A DNA stretch of 64,000 bases from Flavobacterium soli DSM 19725. Lineage in GTDB: Bacteria > Bacteroidota > Bacteroidia > Flavobacteriales > Flavobacteriaceae. The stretch lies in NCBI RefSeq assembly GCF_000422705.1, contig NZ_AUGO01000001.1:310001-374000 (forward strand), given 5' to 3'. Shown piece after piece: positions 8,142 through 17,926 of this stretch. Both the position numbers and the translations under genes were made by a program. The notes under the pieces are model-generated. The model was not told the DNA's origin. It made no database searches and saw only the letters and a list, made by a program, of their open reading frames with translations. Each line of letters opens with the position of its first letter. The stretch's first letter is position 1.

Positions 8142-8175
8142 AAAAGCCTATCAGGATTAGTCCTGACAGGCTTTT
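8142..8175. terminator. Orphan bidirectional terminator-like hairpin
   Basis: AAAAGCCTATCAGGA (8142-8156) pairs with TCCTGACAGGCTTTT (8161-8175), with one mismatch, around a TTAG loop. It has A residues before and T residues after. No gene ends here: the XRE gene already has its own terminator 100 bases upstream. It may be the remains of a lost gene, the end of a small RNA, or an insulator at the island edge. Confidence 0.75.
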
Positions 8176-8288
8176 CTTATTACACTTCTTGTATGCTCTA
8201 TTTTAAAATTAAGAAATTGTGCTGGGGATTTTAATGCATTTTGGAGGGAAGATTATAAGATTAAATTGCTAGCAAAATACTTTTTATT

Positions 8289-8304
8289 GATGACGATTGT
8301 CATC
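8289..8304. promoter_or_regulatory. Possible controller-protein operator upstream of the island
   Basis: GATGAC-GATT-GTCATC is a perfect 6-base inverted repeat, 37 bases before the ATG at 8341. Controller (C) proteins of restriction-modification systems bind short dyads of this kind and autoregulate. The position would be inside the message if translation began at a non-ATG start further upstream, so it also supports the 8341 start. Binding is inferred. Confidence 0.4.
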
Positions 8305-8340
8305 GGGTTAATTGTCCACACAACATTACATTTATTGGTT

Positions 8341-8556
8341 ATGAATTTGAAAGAAAAATTTGGCATCAAAATCAGAACTATTAGGGAGCTAAAAGGCTAT
8401 TCTATAGAGTATCTAGCGAACATCGCAAATATCGACAGAACCTATATCTCAGATATAGAAAAAGGAAAGAGAAATGTATCTCTTTTAATCATTGAAAAAC
8501 TTGCAAAAGCACTTGAAGTAACCATTCAAGACTTATTCGATTATGAAAAACCTTAA
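8341..8556 (+). CDS. XRE-type controller-like regulator of the defence island
   Basis: From the ATG at 8341 the protein is 71 residues and almost entirely one Cro/CI helix-turn-helix domain (IRTIRELKGYSIEYLANIAN, then DRTYISDIEKGKRNVSL). This size and content match the C proteins that control restriction-modification operons. The frame stays open upstream to a TTG at 8266, but that stretch would encode a hydrophobic leader untypical of the family, so the ATG is preferred. Its 3' end overlaps the methyltransferase start by 14 bases in another frame, so the two are translationally coupled. It is AT-rich like the rest of the island. Confidence 0.85.
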   Translation: MNLKEKFGIKIRTIRELKGYSIEYLANIANIDRTYISDIEKGKRNVSLLIIEKLAKALEVTIQDLFDYEKP

Positions 8557-9796
8557 CTTCATTGATTTGTTTGCAGGGGCAGGAGGTCTATCAGAAGGCT
8601 TTATTAAACAAGGCTTCAATCCAGTCGCTCATATAGAAATGGATCTAGCGGCCAGTTTTACACTAAAAACTAGAGCAGCATTCCATCATTTAAAGGAAAA
8701 CAATCAATTCTCGCATTATGTTGACTATTTAAAAGGCAACATAGACCGCAAAACACTATATAGCTTAATTCCAAATGAACTTATTGAAAGTGTAATCCAT
8801 AAAAGTATAAGTGTAGAAAACAATGCTGGAATCTTTAAAACAATAGACTATAATTTAGAAAATAAAGAAGTAGACCTAATTGTTGGAGGGCCTCCTTGTC
8901 AGGCGTATTCGCTAGTCGGAAGAGCTCGTTCTGAAGACAATATGAAAAGTGATCCTAGAAATTATCTATATGTACAGTATGCTAATTATTTAGAGCGATA
9001 TCAACCAAAAATGTTTGTTTTTGAAAATGTCTTAGGCTTAAAATCTGCAGGCAAAGGCATATACCTAAAAAACATGGAAAGACTTTTTAATAAAAAGGGT
9101 TATACCATTGAAGTTTTTACGGTAAATGCTGAAAATTTTGGCGTTCTCCAAAAAAGAAAGCGATTAATTATAATTGGTTACAGAAATGATTTTGTTCCCA
9201 ATCTTCCGGATTTTGAAAACTTTAAAGGTGGCTTAACAAGTTCTGTTGATACTATATTTTCAGATCTGCCAGAATTACAAGCTGGTACCGGAGTGGATAA
9301 GTTTACGAATTATTCTTCAAAAACAAATTCCTATTTGGAACAATCCTACATCAGGAACGGGATTGATATTCTCACACAGCATATTGCAAGGCCACATTCC
9401 ATACAAGATAAAAAAATCTATCAAATTGCTGTAAACAAATGGAATGACAAAATGGAGCGACTTAATTATAACGATCTTCCAGAGGATTTAAAAACGCATA
9501 AAAATAGGACCTCTTTTACTGACCGTTTTAAGGTTGTTGCAAATAATATTCAAGCATCTCATACTGTCGTGGCACACATAGCCAAAGATGGACATCATTA
9601 TATCCATCCAGATATAGAACAAAATCGCTCCATAAGTGTTAGAGAAGCCGCACGATTACAATCTTTTTCAGATGATTTTTATTTTGAGGGAGTAAAAGAA
9701 GGGGCAAATAGAACAGCCGCTTTTAAACAAATTGGGAATGCTGTCCCTCCTTTGATGGCAAATTTTATAGCGAATGAATTAAAAAAGATATTTTAA
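8543..9796 (+). CDS. DNA (cytosine-5) methyltransferase
   Basis: The 417-residue enzyme shows the C5-methylase motifs in order: I (FIDLFAGAGGLSEGF, residues 6-20), IV with catalytic Cys119 (VGGPPCQAYS), VI (FENVLGL, 160-166), VIII (LQKRKRLIIIG), IX (ISVREAARLQSF) and X (QIGNAVPPLMANFIA). It transfers methyl groups from S-adenosylmethionine to cytosine in a specific DNA site. The target-recognition region lies between VIII and IX (about 215-365) and contains HIARPHS and TSFTDRFKVV, a layout seen in Dcm-like enzymes linked to Vsr genes. It is the second gene of the island. The stop codon is immediately followed by the ATPase ATG, so the operon is tight. The recognition site cannot be read from sequence. 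Confidence 0.96.
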   Translation: MKNLNFIDLFAGAGGLSEGFIKQGFNPVAHIEMDLAASFTLKTRAAFHHLKENNQFSHYVDYLKGNIDRKTLYSLIPNELIESVIHKSISVENNAGIFKTIDYNLENKEVDLIVGGPPCQAYSLVGRARSEDNMKSDPRNYLYVQYANYLERYQPKMFVFENVLGLKSAGKGIYLKNMERLFNKKGYTIEVFTVNAENFGVLQKRKRLIIIGYRNDFVPNLPDFENFKGGLTSSVDTIFSDLPELQAGTGVDKFTNYSSKTNSYLEQSYIRNGIDILTQHIARPHSIQDKKIYQIAVNKWNDKMERLNYNDLPEDLKTHKNRTSFTDRFKVVANNIQASHTVVAHIAKDGHHYIHPDIEQNRSISVREAARLQSFSDDFYFEGVKEGANRTAAFKQIGNAVPPLMANFIANELKKIF

Positions 9797-11320
9797 ATGG
9801 AAAAATATCTTGATCAGAATTTCGAAGAAGCCAATCCCAATCCTGAATTTTTAATTAAATCTATTGCCGAGCAAGGCTATAGCCTTGAAACTTCTTTGGC
9901 TGATTTAATGGATAATTCGATTTCTGCAAAAGCCGATAAAATTGAAGTCCTCATTAAAATGGATCAAGAACCATTTGAACTTTTTCTTGCTGATAATGGG
10001 GAGGGGATGGATGAAGACACTTTGAAAAGAAGTATGCAATTCCCAAGTAACTCTCCTGAATCTTTTAGAGAAGGACAAGACCTAGGAAGATTTGGCTTAG
10101 GAATGAAAACTGCATCATTTTCGCAAACAAGATGTTTTACAGTTTTATCGAAAAAGAAAGGTGAAGAAAAATATTCTGGAAGAACTTGGGATGTTGAGTA
10201 TTTAAAAAAAGAAAAACAGTGGAGACTTATTGTAAATACTCCGGAAGAAATAAGTGAATTAATTTCTTCATATTCTGAATTAAGTAAAACATTTCTTGGA
10301 CAATTTGAATCTTTTGAGGCTAATACTATTGTTATCTGGAAAGGTCTGTACAAATTTGAAAATTATTTAGATGAAGACAATAGGCAGAGTGCTTTAAAAA
10401 AAGAAATAACGGAAATAACGTCCGATTATTTGTCACTTGTGTTTCACAAATTCATGGAGCGTGAAAAGTTTCCAATTAACATTCGTATTAATAATAAAAT
10501 TTTAAGCCCTTTTAATCCTTTTCCAACTCATGAAACTGATTTCCGTCCTATAGCATATAAGCAAAGACATTTCAGTACTGATACGATAAAAATGGAAGGG
10601 TTTGTTCTTCCGTCGAGAAGTATTGATGAATCAAGAAAAGGACTGACCAACTGGACAACTAAAAATCGTGGTTTGATGGATATGGAAGGAATATATATTT
10701 ATAGGTCGGACAGAATTATATTATTTGGTGGTTGGAATGGTCTTATTAAGAAAGCACCCAGACTGCAACTTGCTAGATTAAGAGTCGAAATAGGAAATAG
10801 TGTAGATCACTTACTCCATCTAAATGTTGCAAAATCTCAAATTGTAATACCTCATGATTTAAAGAATGCTTTTGAAAGATATATCGAAGAGCTAAAGATA
10901 GAAGCAGAAAAAGAATTTTACAATAGAGGAATTAGAGATTTTTCAAATAACAAACAACAAAACCGAGAAAGTCTTTTTGAAAGAAAAGCTTCAAATAAAG
11001 GTGTTCTTCTCGAATTAAATAATGAATTCCCTCTTTTGAAAGAAATTAAAAAAGATTTATCAAAAGAACAATCGGCTAAGTTCAATCTTATATTAAGAAT
11101 GATAAATACTTCAATAAACAAAATTAGACACACTCATGAAGAGGCATCTTTTCTAAATATTGAGGAGAAGGATGGACTTTCAATTGATGATATAATTACA
11201 TCTTTAACAGCACTTCAAAAAAATGGTTTTTCATCAGAACAAATTAAAAAAGATATTCTGCCATGTCTAGGCTTTGAAGAGTCATCACTTCCAGAACAAA
11301 TTAAACAATTATTAAAATAA
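9797..11320 (+). CDS. MORC/MutL-like GHKL ATPase of the defence island
   Basis: This 507-residue protein has a GHKL (HSP90/MutL-type) ATPase domain: N box LADLMDNSISAKA (about residues 34-46), G1 box ADNGEGMD (65-72), G2 region GRFGLGMKTAS (97-107). An S5-like fold region follows with GIYIYRSDRIILFGGW and a conserved Lys in HLNVAKSQIVIP. A helical, charged C-terminal part ends the protein. The residue at the usual catalytic Glu position is Asp36. Prokaryotic MORC-like ATPases of this kind were described computationally in restriction-modification neighbourhoods by Iyer, Abhiman and Aravind (2008). ATP-driven dimer clamping on DNA is the expected role. It starts on the base after the methylase stop. 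Confidence 0.9.
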   Translation: MEKYLDQNFEEANPNPEFLIKSIAEQGYSLETSLADLMDNSISAKADKIEVLIKMDQEPFELFLADNGEGMDEDTLKRSMQFPSNSPESFREGQDLGRFGLGMKTASFSQTRCFTVLSKKKGEEKYSGRTWDVEYLKKEKQWRLIVNTPEEISELISSYSELSKTFLGQFESFEANTIVIWKGLYKFENYLDEDNRQSALKKEITEITSDYLSLVFHKFMEREKFPINIRINNKILSPFNPFPTHETDFRPIAYKQRHFSTDTIKMEGFVLPSRSIDESRKGLTNWTTKNRGLMDMEGIYIYRSDRIILFGGWNGLIKKAPRLQLARLRVEIGNSVDHLLHLNVAKSQIVIPHDLKNAFERYIEELKIEAEKEFYNRGIRDFSNNKQQNRESLFERKASNKGVLLELNNEFPLLKEIKKDLSKEQSAKFNLILRMINTSINKIRHTHEEASFLNIEEKDGLSIDDIITSLTALQKNGFSSEQIKKDILPCLGFEESSLPEQIKQLLK

Positions 11321-11324
11321 GATT

Positions 11325-14300
11325 ATGGACAACAATAAATACATTGAAGTAATTAAAAAAATAATATCTGGAAAAGCTTTAGACTATTCTAAAGAAAATA
11401 ATTTAAGCCCTAAATACTTTAATGATTTATTTTCTCTAATTAAAGAGGATATAGTTTCTGTTTGCAATTTGTTTCAATACCCAAAGGTTGACGAAACTAG
11501 CTTAAAAAACTACTATGATATAGCTGTTAAAGAATATCTTTCAAACAATCCAATTGATATTGACCCTAGTAATTCGTTAACCAAGGAAGGATTTAAAACT
11601 TGGCTGACTTCTGAACGTAAAGAAAATATAAAATGGAACTATAGCACACGTTATTTTAGACTATTAGAGAATTCGGGAAGGTCTGAAAAAGTAATAACCG
11701 AGACTATAAACTCTAGTTTTGAAATATTAGAAAAAATGGCAGACCCAAAGTCAGAAACACCAATTTATATTAAGGGACTGGTTGTTGGAAGTGTCCAATC
11801 TGGCAAAACTGGTAACTTCAACGCTGTAATAAACAGAGCAATTGATTCAGGATATCGGTTAATCATTGTTCTTTCAGGAATAATGGAAGATTTAAGAAGC
11901 CAAACACAATTGCGAATTGAAAGCGATGTAATAGGTACAGGAGTTATTGATATAAATTCTGAAACAAAAGGCGTAAAAGGAGTTGGTAAAATTGCACGTT
12001 TTGGAAATTCTGGTGATCACACAGTTACCCAGGTTGTATCAATAACGTCATATAAATCCGATTTTAATAAATCATTAGTTGATGCTGATTTTAGTATTGA
12101 TAATACCAACGTTTTAGTATGTAAAAAGAACGTAAGTGTATTAAGAAATTTAATAGTATGGTTAGATGATTATCTTGAAGAAAATAAAGATCGTCATAAT
12201 ATTCCGTTACTGATTTTAGATGACGAAGCTGATAATGCGTCTCTTAATAATGAAGGTGCAAAAGGAAGGGAATATGCTTCAAAAACTAACGGCCACATTC
12301 GAGCTCTTTTAGATTTATTTACCAGAAAAACTTATTTAGGATATACTGCCACTCCATTTGCTAACGTGCTTCAAGATAGAAATGAAGTACCTGCTGACAA
12401 ATGGAAAGTACCTTATAAATTAAAAGGCGAAAACGAAGAAAAACTTCGTACACAAGTTGACAACATTTTCCCAGATGACTTTATAGTTTTACTTAACCCG
12501 CCATCAAACTATGTAGGGGCTAAACAAATATTCGAAACTTTTGAACCTATAGAAAATCAAATAGGAATTAAAATTCCATTAGTAGAAATTGTAAATGATA
12601 CAGTTTCTGAATTTCCGTCTAGACTCGACAGAGAAACATTATTAGGGGTACAAAGTTTTCGAACAAAGGATGAATTTGATGAGAATGGCGGATATCTCAA
12701 TTATGATAGTTACAAAGATTACATTAGTTCAACACGAGCGAGTAAAACTGGTGATGATTTTCCAAAAAACCTACCTAAGTCTTTAACCGATAGTGTTATG
12801 TGTTTCGTTTTATCAATAGCAGTTCGAGAGAGTAGGAAGCAAAAAATGATTTATTCCGCTTCATTTATGCCACATAATACAATGCTTATTCACATTTCAA
12901 GATTTTCATTATGGCAAAATACTACTAGGGATTTACTTAGAGAATATGTAACTGATTTACAAAGTAAAATTGAAAACGAAACGCATACATCGCCAGAATC
13001 AATATTTGGCGTTTTAGAAAAAGTTTGGCTTAAATATTATTCACATATAATTGAATCCATACAGTCTTATTTGCCTAAAGGTTATCATGATGAGTTCTTA
13101 ATACCAATAACTTTTGAGTCCTTAAAAAGTTATCTGCCAGATGCTGTAAATAATATTGAAGTAAAAGCAATTAATAGTGTTACAAAAGATAGCTTAGAAT
13201 ATCCCAAGAGTTATCCAAAAAAAGTTATTGCCGTTGGCGGAAATAGATTATCTCGAGGATTTACATTAGAGGGATTAACTATTAATTATTTTATCAGATC
13301 AACAGATTATTCAGACACATTATTACAAATGGGAAGGTGGTTTGGCTATAGACCAGGATATTTAGATTGTTGTAAACTTTTTACAACACAAGATTCCAAA
13401 GACAAGTTTGACTCCACTACTCGGACGATTGAAGAGTTAGAGGTTGAATTCAGAAAAATGGAAGCTAAAAATAAAACACCTCAGAATTTTGTCTTAAGAG
13501 TAAGAAAACATCCAGGGACTTTAAAAATAACTCGTCCATCCATTTTAAGAATGACCAACGAAGTTAAATGGTCTTATCAAGATGAGTTGGAACAAACAAC
13601 AGTATTCAGTTTAGAAAAGGACAAAATAAATAATGTTTGGGAGAATTTTAAGCGCATTATTGCGCCAAAACTTTCCGGCCCAATCATCAATGGCTTTATC
13701 AAATATAAAACCGATATAGCAGATATTATAAATATTCTATCATCAGAAAATAATTTTGATAAAGATTCAAAAGATAGCATGATTAAGTTTATCGAATTAT
13801 GTCAGACGAAAAATTTGTTGAGCGAGTGGACTGTTGCAATAAAAACTAATGGAACAGGTTACAAAAATTTTAGGATTAACGAATTTCACCAGATAGATCT
13901 TTCAGTAAGAAGAGGCCCAACAAATATTAACGATGTGAATTATTTCGTAGAAAATATGAAATTTAAAGCATCGGGTAAATCGGCAAATATTATTTCCGGA
14001 GGAAAAGATTTTTCAATATTACTATCTCAAACCCAGATTACTGAAGCAGAAAATGATTTTAGGGCTGAACAGAAAATATTAATTCTAAAAAAGAATCCAG
14101 ATTTGTCAGATGAAAAGGCAATGGATTTAGCTAAAAAGAAAACAATTCCAGAGCGAGTTTATAGAGAAAGAATGTCTGACAAACAAGGGTTATTAGTTAT
14201 CTATTTATTCGATACATCAGAGGTATTTCGTCAAAATGACGTTCTACAACCAGAGAAATTAAAACAAATGGTTATAGATAATAATTATGACTTGAACATT

Positions 14301-14468
14301 CCTTTAGTTGGATATGCATTAGGCTTTCCTCCAATTGAACCAGACCCAGGAGGGATTTATGTAAAAGGTGATTACAATATAGAAGATGAAGAATGTGAAA
14401 AATTTGAGGATGAAGATTCTACAATTGATGATTCTGACACCATGGTTCCATCTGATAATAACGATTAA
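11325..14468 (+). CDS. Z1-domain superfamily 2 helicase-like ATPase
   Basis: This 1047-residue protein carries helicase motifs: Walker A GSVQSGKT (155-162), Walker B DDEAD (299-303), motif III-like GYTATPFAN (about 339-347), and a C-terminal RecA-like half with NRLSRGFTLEG (about 640-650) and QMGRWFGYR (about 668-676). The spacing and the SRGFTLEGL signature match the Z1 family (Pfam Z1) found in defence operons. It ends in a strongly acidic tail (about the last 30 residues). It probably translocates on or remodels DNA for the adjoining nuclease. It starts 4 bases after the ATPase stop and ends 3 bases before the nuclease start. Confidence 0.93.
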   Translation: MDNNKYIEVIKKIISGKALDYSKENNLSPKYFNDLFSLIKEDIVSVCNLFQYPKVDETSLKNYYDIAVKEYLSNNPIDIDPSNSLTKEGFKTWLTSERKENIKWNYSTRYFRLLENSGRSEKVITETINSSFEILEKMADPKSETPIYIKGLVVGSVQSGKTGNFNAVINRAIDSGYRLIIVLSGIMEDLRSQTQLRIESDVIGTGVIDINSETKGVKGVGKIARFGNSGDHTVTQVVSITSYKSDFNKSLVDADFSIDNTNVLVCKKNVSVLRNLIVWLDDYLEENKDRHNIPLLILDDEADNASLNNEGAKGREYASKTNGHIRALLDLFTRKTYLGYTATPFANVLQDRNEVPADKWKVPYKLKGENEEKLRTQVDNIFPDDFIVLLNPPSNYVGAKQIFETFEPIENQIGIKIPLVEIVNDTVSEFPSRLDRETLLGVQSFRTKDEFDENGGYLNYDSYKDYISSTRASKTGDDFPKNLPKSLTDSVMCFVLSIAVRESRKQKMIYSASFMPHNTMLIHISRFSLWQNTTRDLLREYVTDLQSKIENETHTSPESIFGVLEKVWLKYYSHIIESIQSYLPKGYHDEFLIPITFESLKSYLPDAVNNIEVKAINSVTKDSLEYPKSYPKKVIAVGGNRLSRGFTLEGLTINYFIRSTDYSDTLLQMGRWFGYRPGYLDCCKLFTTQDSKDKFDSTTRTIEELEVEFRKMEAKNKTPQNFVLRVRKHPGTLKITRPSILRMTNEVKWSYQDELEQTTVFSLEKDKINNVWENFKRIIAPKLSGPIINGFIKYKTDIADIINILSSENNFDKDSKDSMIKFIELCQTKNLLSEWTVAIKTNGTGYKNFRINEFHQIDLSVRRGPTNINDVNYFVENMKFKASGKSANIISGGKDFSILLSQTQITEAENDFRAEQKILILKKNPDLSDEKAMDLAKKKTIPERVYRERMSDKQGLLVIYLFDTSEVFRQNDVLQPEKLKQMVIDNNYDLNIPLVGYALGFPPIEPDPGGIYVKGDYNIEDEECEKFEDEDSTIDDSDTMVPSDNND

Positions 14469-14471
14469 AGG

Positions 14472-15431
14472 ATGGAAATAAAAGATCTTCAATATAAATG
14501 GGGAATGATATCCGATCACGAATTATCTAACGGCTATAAATCAATAATTCTAACTCCTGAATGCAAATCAGATTTGTACTTAGGGACTAACAAGGAAGCA
14601 AATCGGTGTTTAATTTTATCATTACCTAAAAACCATAAAGTAAATTTTAAAGCAACAATTAAAGAAAATTTATCAATTGAATATTTCTCTGATACCAATT
14701 ATATCGTTTTAAAATTAATTGACAATAGTTTTTATGAACTGTTTGATGATTTAATTATCTCAATGTATAATAGAATAAAAGACTTTTCAAATGTCGATGA
14801 CTATTTGAAAGAATTTATTCAAACTTTTTATAAGTGGAGTGAGTTTTTTAATGATAAGAATTCATTTTTACTCTCTTCCGAAATTATAAAAGGATTATTC
14901 GGGGAGTTATTTTTATTGCAATTTTATATTGATAACCTAAGATCGCCTGTAAATGATATTCTACTTAGTTGGACTGGACCTTTTGACAAAAGGCATGATT
15001 TTACTTTCGATCAGAAAGACATAGAAGTGAAGACGAAAGTAGATTCCAAGTTGGATGTAACGATTTCAAGCGAATATCAATTAGAGAAAAACTTAGACAA
15101 GGAATTAGAATTAGTGGTAGTAACTGTACTTGAGAACGAAGGATATTCCATTCAGTTTCTAATACAGGAAATCAAAAACAAAATACAGCTTAAGTCAGGA
15201 GACTATACTTTGTTTTTAAAAGCTTTAAATCTGAAAGGAATTGATTTAAAAAACGCCAGCCTTTATAACAACTTTTTATTCAAACCTACAAGCCAAATTA
15301 CTTACAATTGCACAAGCCTAAGCTTTCCAAAAATTGTTAAATCTAACATTTCAAAAGAAATCAGCAAAGTCAAATATAATTTAAGAATCAGTGCGCTAAA
15401 TAATTTTATAACCTCAGAATTATATTTTTAA
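14472..15431 (+). CDS. PD-(D/E)XK nuclease, DUF4420 family
   Basis: The 319-residue protein shows a restriction-endonuclease fold core: helix Glu145 in GLFGELFLLQFY, Asp176 in KRHDFTF, then Glu185 and Lys187 in DIEVKTKV. This is the E-D-ExK arrangement of the PD-(D/E)XK superfamily, and the overall pattern matches the DUF4420 proteins that travel with Z1 helicases and AIPR proteins. All predicted catalytic residues are present, so it is likely active. It is the best candidate for the DNA-cleaving subunit of the system, acting on DNA that lacks the methyl mark. It lies between the helicase and AIPR genes with 1-3 base gaps. Confidence 0.88.
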   Translation: MEIKDLQYKWGMISDHELSNGYKSIILTPECKSDLYLGTNKEANRCLILSLPKNHKVNFKATIKENLSIEYFSDTNYIVLKLIDNSFYELFDDLIISMYNRIKDFSNVDDYLKEFIQTFYKWSEFFNDKNSFLLSSEIIKGLFGELFLLQFYIDNLRSPVNDILLSWTGPFDKRHDFTFDQKDIEVKTKVDSKLDVTISSEYQLEKNLDKELELVVVTVLENEGYSIQFLIQEIKNKIQLKSGDYTLFLKALNLKGIDLKNASLYNNFLFKPTSQITYNCTSLSFPKIVKSNISKEISKVKYNLRISALNNFITSELYF

Positions 15432-15432
15432 T

Positions 15433-17835
15433 ATGGAAGTTTCAGAATTTTTAAAGTACCGAAAAGATTTACTGGATGAATCTAAAGATGAAGATGGTTT
15501 TACATCGGAGCCGTCATTTATTAATTTGATATTACCTTCAATGCTTGAAGCAAAATTGATTGATTCTGAGGAATGTAATGAATCTTACTATAAATACGAT
15601 TCTGAAAAGCTTAAAATAAATGGTTACTTAGTTAATGAATCAGGAGAAAGATTACAGTTATTTATATTGAATGAAGATTCGATTAATATAACGCAAACTG
15701 ATGATGATCTGAAAATTAGTCAAAAAAATTATTATGAAACTCAATTTAATAGAGCTACAAAATTTTTAAATAAGGCTATAAAACGCCATTTTGACGATGA
15801 AATTCAAGATTCAAGCCCCGTTAAAGCTTTAGTATCTCAAATATCGTCCTCACAAGGAATCGATCAGTTCGATGTTATTGAAATATTTTTAATCTCAGCA
15901 ACTGCAACAGTTTCTACGAGAGGAGATGTATCACAGCCAAAACGTTTTGAATTTGACGACGATACTTTAAAAATTTCTTATACAAAGAAAAATGAGAAGG
16001 TTCAAAAAGAAATGCTCATTATAAAAAGATTAATAGACTTAAACTTTCTGTATAACGTTCTTATTTCACAAGGCAATCGCGAACCTTTAACAATTGATTT
16101 TAAAAGTAGTTTTGATGATAAAATCGAAGTGATAAAGGCTGCAGATGAAGAAAATTTTGAGTCATATCTATGCGTGCTACCCGCCAAAGTTCTTTCTGAT
16201 TTGTATAAAAAACACAGTTCTCGTCTATTAGAAAAGAACGTCAGGTCATTTTTACAATTTAGAGGTGTAAATCAAGGAATAAGAGAGACCATCCGTCTCA
16301 ATCCAGAAAAATTTATTGCTTACAATAACGGAATAACTATAACTTCTACAGGAAAAGAAACTGAAGAAATAAACGGAAAGATTTATCTAAAATCACTTAC
16401 CGACTTTCAGATTGTTAACGGTGGACAAACTACCGCAAGCATTTATTTCACTAATAAAGATGGGTTTAACATTGATAAAGTAAAGGTAATGGCAAAAATC
16501 AATGTAGCAAAAAATGTTAGTGAAGAAAATCTTGACGACCTAATTTCTAAAATAAGCCAGTACTCCAATTCTCAATCAAAAGTTTCTAATGTCGATTTAA
16601 GATCAAGAAATCCTCAGTTAACAAAGCTTAAAACGCTTTCTGAAAGTATTATTACACCTACTGGACGTAAATGGTTTTTTGAAAAATCTAAAGGAGATTT
16701 CAATACAAAATTAAGAATTGCAGGCTCAGCAAAATCCAGAATAGAAAAAGAGTTTCCTAAACAGAGTAGATTCTCTAAAGAAGAGTTAGGTAAGTATTTT
16801 ACCGCATGGGGAGATCAGCCGTATGTTGTAAAAAAAGGTGGAGAAAAAGTATTTAGACATTTTATCGAAGAACTTGGAGGCGATGGAAATGAAAAAAGGG
16901 CAGTTGACATTAATCGAAACTTTTTTGAGACATTAATAGCAAAAATCATACTGTTTAGAGAACTAGAGAAAATTTATGGGCAAGGTAAAAATTCCATGGG
17001 GCAAATCAGATCTGCGGTAATACCTTATTCTATATCAATCTTATATAAATATTTTGATGGAGGTAAAGGTGATAAAGTATTTGATTTATATAAAATTTGG
17101 AACTCCGAAGGATTAGGAACTGATTTAACTCAATATATGACAAACCTGATGCGACTTACTAATGAGTTAATTAAAAAATATTCACAAAGTGATGACTTAG
17201 GGGAATATAGTAAAAAGAAAGAATTATGGGATGATATATCGTTATCAAAAGAGATTTTAGGATTTTTGGGCACAGATGATTCTAAATTAATATTTGAAAA
17301 GTATTCAATCTCAAAAAAAGAAGTTGAGAAGAATTTAAAAACAAAAGCGAAAAGCGAAAATGTAAATTTTAAACAATTAAAAGATTGTATCAATATTCAT
17401 AGCAAAACTCCAGAGTTTTATAAAAAAATAAATTCAATTTATTGGGATGAATTGACAGACCATGAGAAAAACAAACTCTCAAATATTTCCGCAACGATAC
17501 AGCAAAAGGATGATCTGACACCCGAATTGATTTTATTTGAAGAAAGTTTAATGCATAGAATAAGAATTAATAATCCAGAAATTTTTGATCAAATTTCATT
17601 TACGCCAAATGTTTTAATTGAGAATACCTTGAATTATATAATTAGGAAGTACAATAATTGTATCGATAAATCTGAAGATATAATTGTGGCATTTGAAAAA
17701 ATTGGAGATGTAGCCAAAAGCAAGGAGATTAAATATAATTCAGTTTTTATAGAAATAGGAAAGTTGTTAAATTCTGGAAACGCTCCAACCACTAAACAAA
17801 TTTATTATGCTTCATACTATGTTTCAATTTTATAA
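15433..17835 (+). CDS. AIPR family abortive-infection-type protein
   Basis: The 800-residue protein contains the AIPR (abortive infection phage resistance) signature: NVRSFLQFRGVNQGIRETI, then PEKFIAYNNGITIT (about residues 264-300), and FQIVNGGQTTAS (about 325-336). A mostly helical, Lys- and Asp-rich C-terminal half follows without a recognised domain. The family is known from phage-resistance loci, with a proposed nuclease-like role in the original computational work; its biochemistry is poorly known to me. It is the last gene of the closely packed block and starts one base after the nuclease stop. Base composition is very AT-rich (18 G+C in the 60 bases from 16561). Confidence 0.9.
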   Translation: MEVSEFLKYRKDLLDESKDEDGFTSEPSFINLILPSMLEAKLIDSEECNESYYKYDSEKLKINGYLVNESGERLQLFILNEDSINITQTDDDLKISQKNYYETQFNRATKFLNKAIKRHFDDEIQDSSPVKALVSQISSSQGIDQFDVIEIFLISATATVSTRGDVSQPKRFEFDDDTLKISYTKKNEKVQKEMLIIKRLIDLNFLYNVLISQGNREPLTIDFKSSFDDKIEVIKAADEENFESYLCVLPAKVLSDLYKKHSSRLLEKNVRSFLQFRGVNQGIRETIRLNPEKFIAYNNGITITSTGKETEEINGKIYLKSLTDFQIVNGGQTTASIYFTNKDGFNIDKVKVMAKINVAKNVSEENLDDLISKISQYSNSQSKVSNVDLRSRNPQLTKLKTLSESIITPTGRKWFFEKSKGDFNTKLRIAGSAKSRIEKEFPKQSRFSKEELGKYFTAWGDQPYVVKKGGEKVFRHFIEELGGDGNEKRAVDINRNFFETLIAKIILFRELEKIYGQGKNSMGQIRSAVIPYSISILYKYFDGGKGDKVFDLYKIWNSEGLGTDLTQYMTNLMRLTNELIKKYSQSDDLGEYSKKKELWDDISLSKEILGFLGTDDSKLIFEKYSISKKEVEKNLKTKAKSENVNFKQLKDCINIHSKTPEFYKKINSIYWDELTDHEKNKLSNISATIQQKDDLTPELILFEESLMHRIRINNPEIFDQISFTPNVLIENTLNYIIRKYNNCIDKSEDIIVAFEKIGDVAKSKEIKYNSVFIEIGKLLNSGNAPTTKQIYYASYYVSIL

Positions 17836-17926
17836 CTCTCAACACTTTTTCACATTCCCTTAACCCCACCCCACAAAATAAAGCTATAACTTTATCCATA
17901 GCTCCGCGACCCCCAAATGCGACAAC

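Noticed and set aside
8266..8340. Longer N-terminus of the island regulator from a TTG codon
   Set aside because: The extension is hydrophobic, unlike C proteins, and spans a likely operator dyad; the ATG at 8341 gives a normal length.
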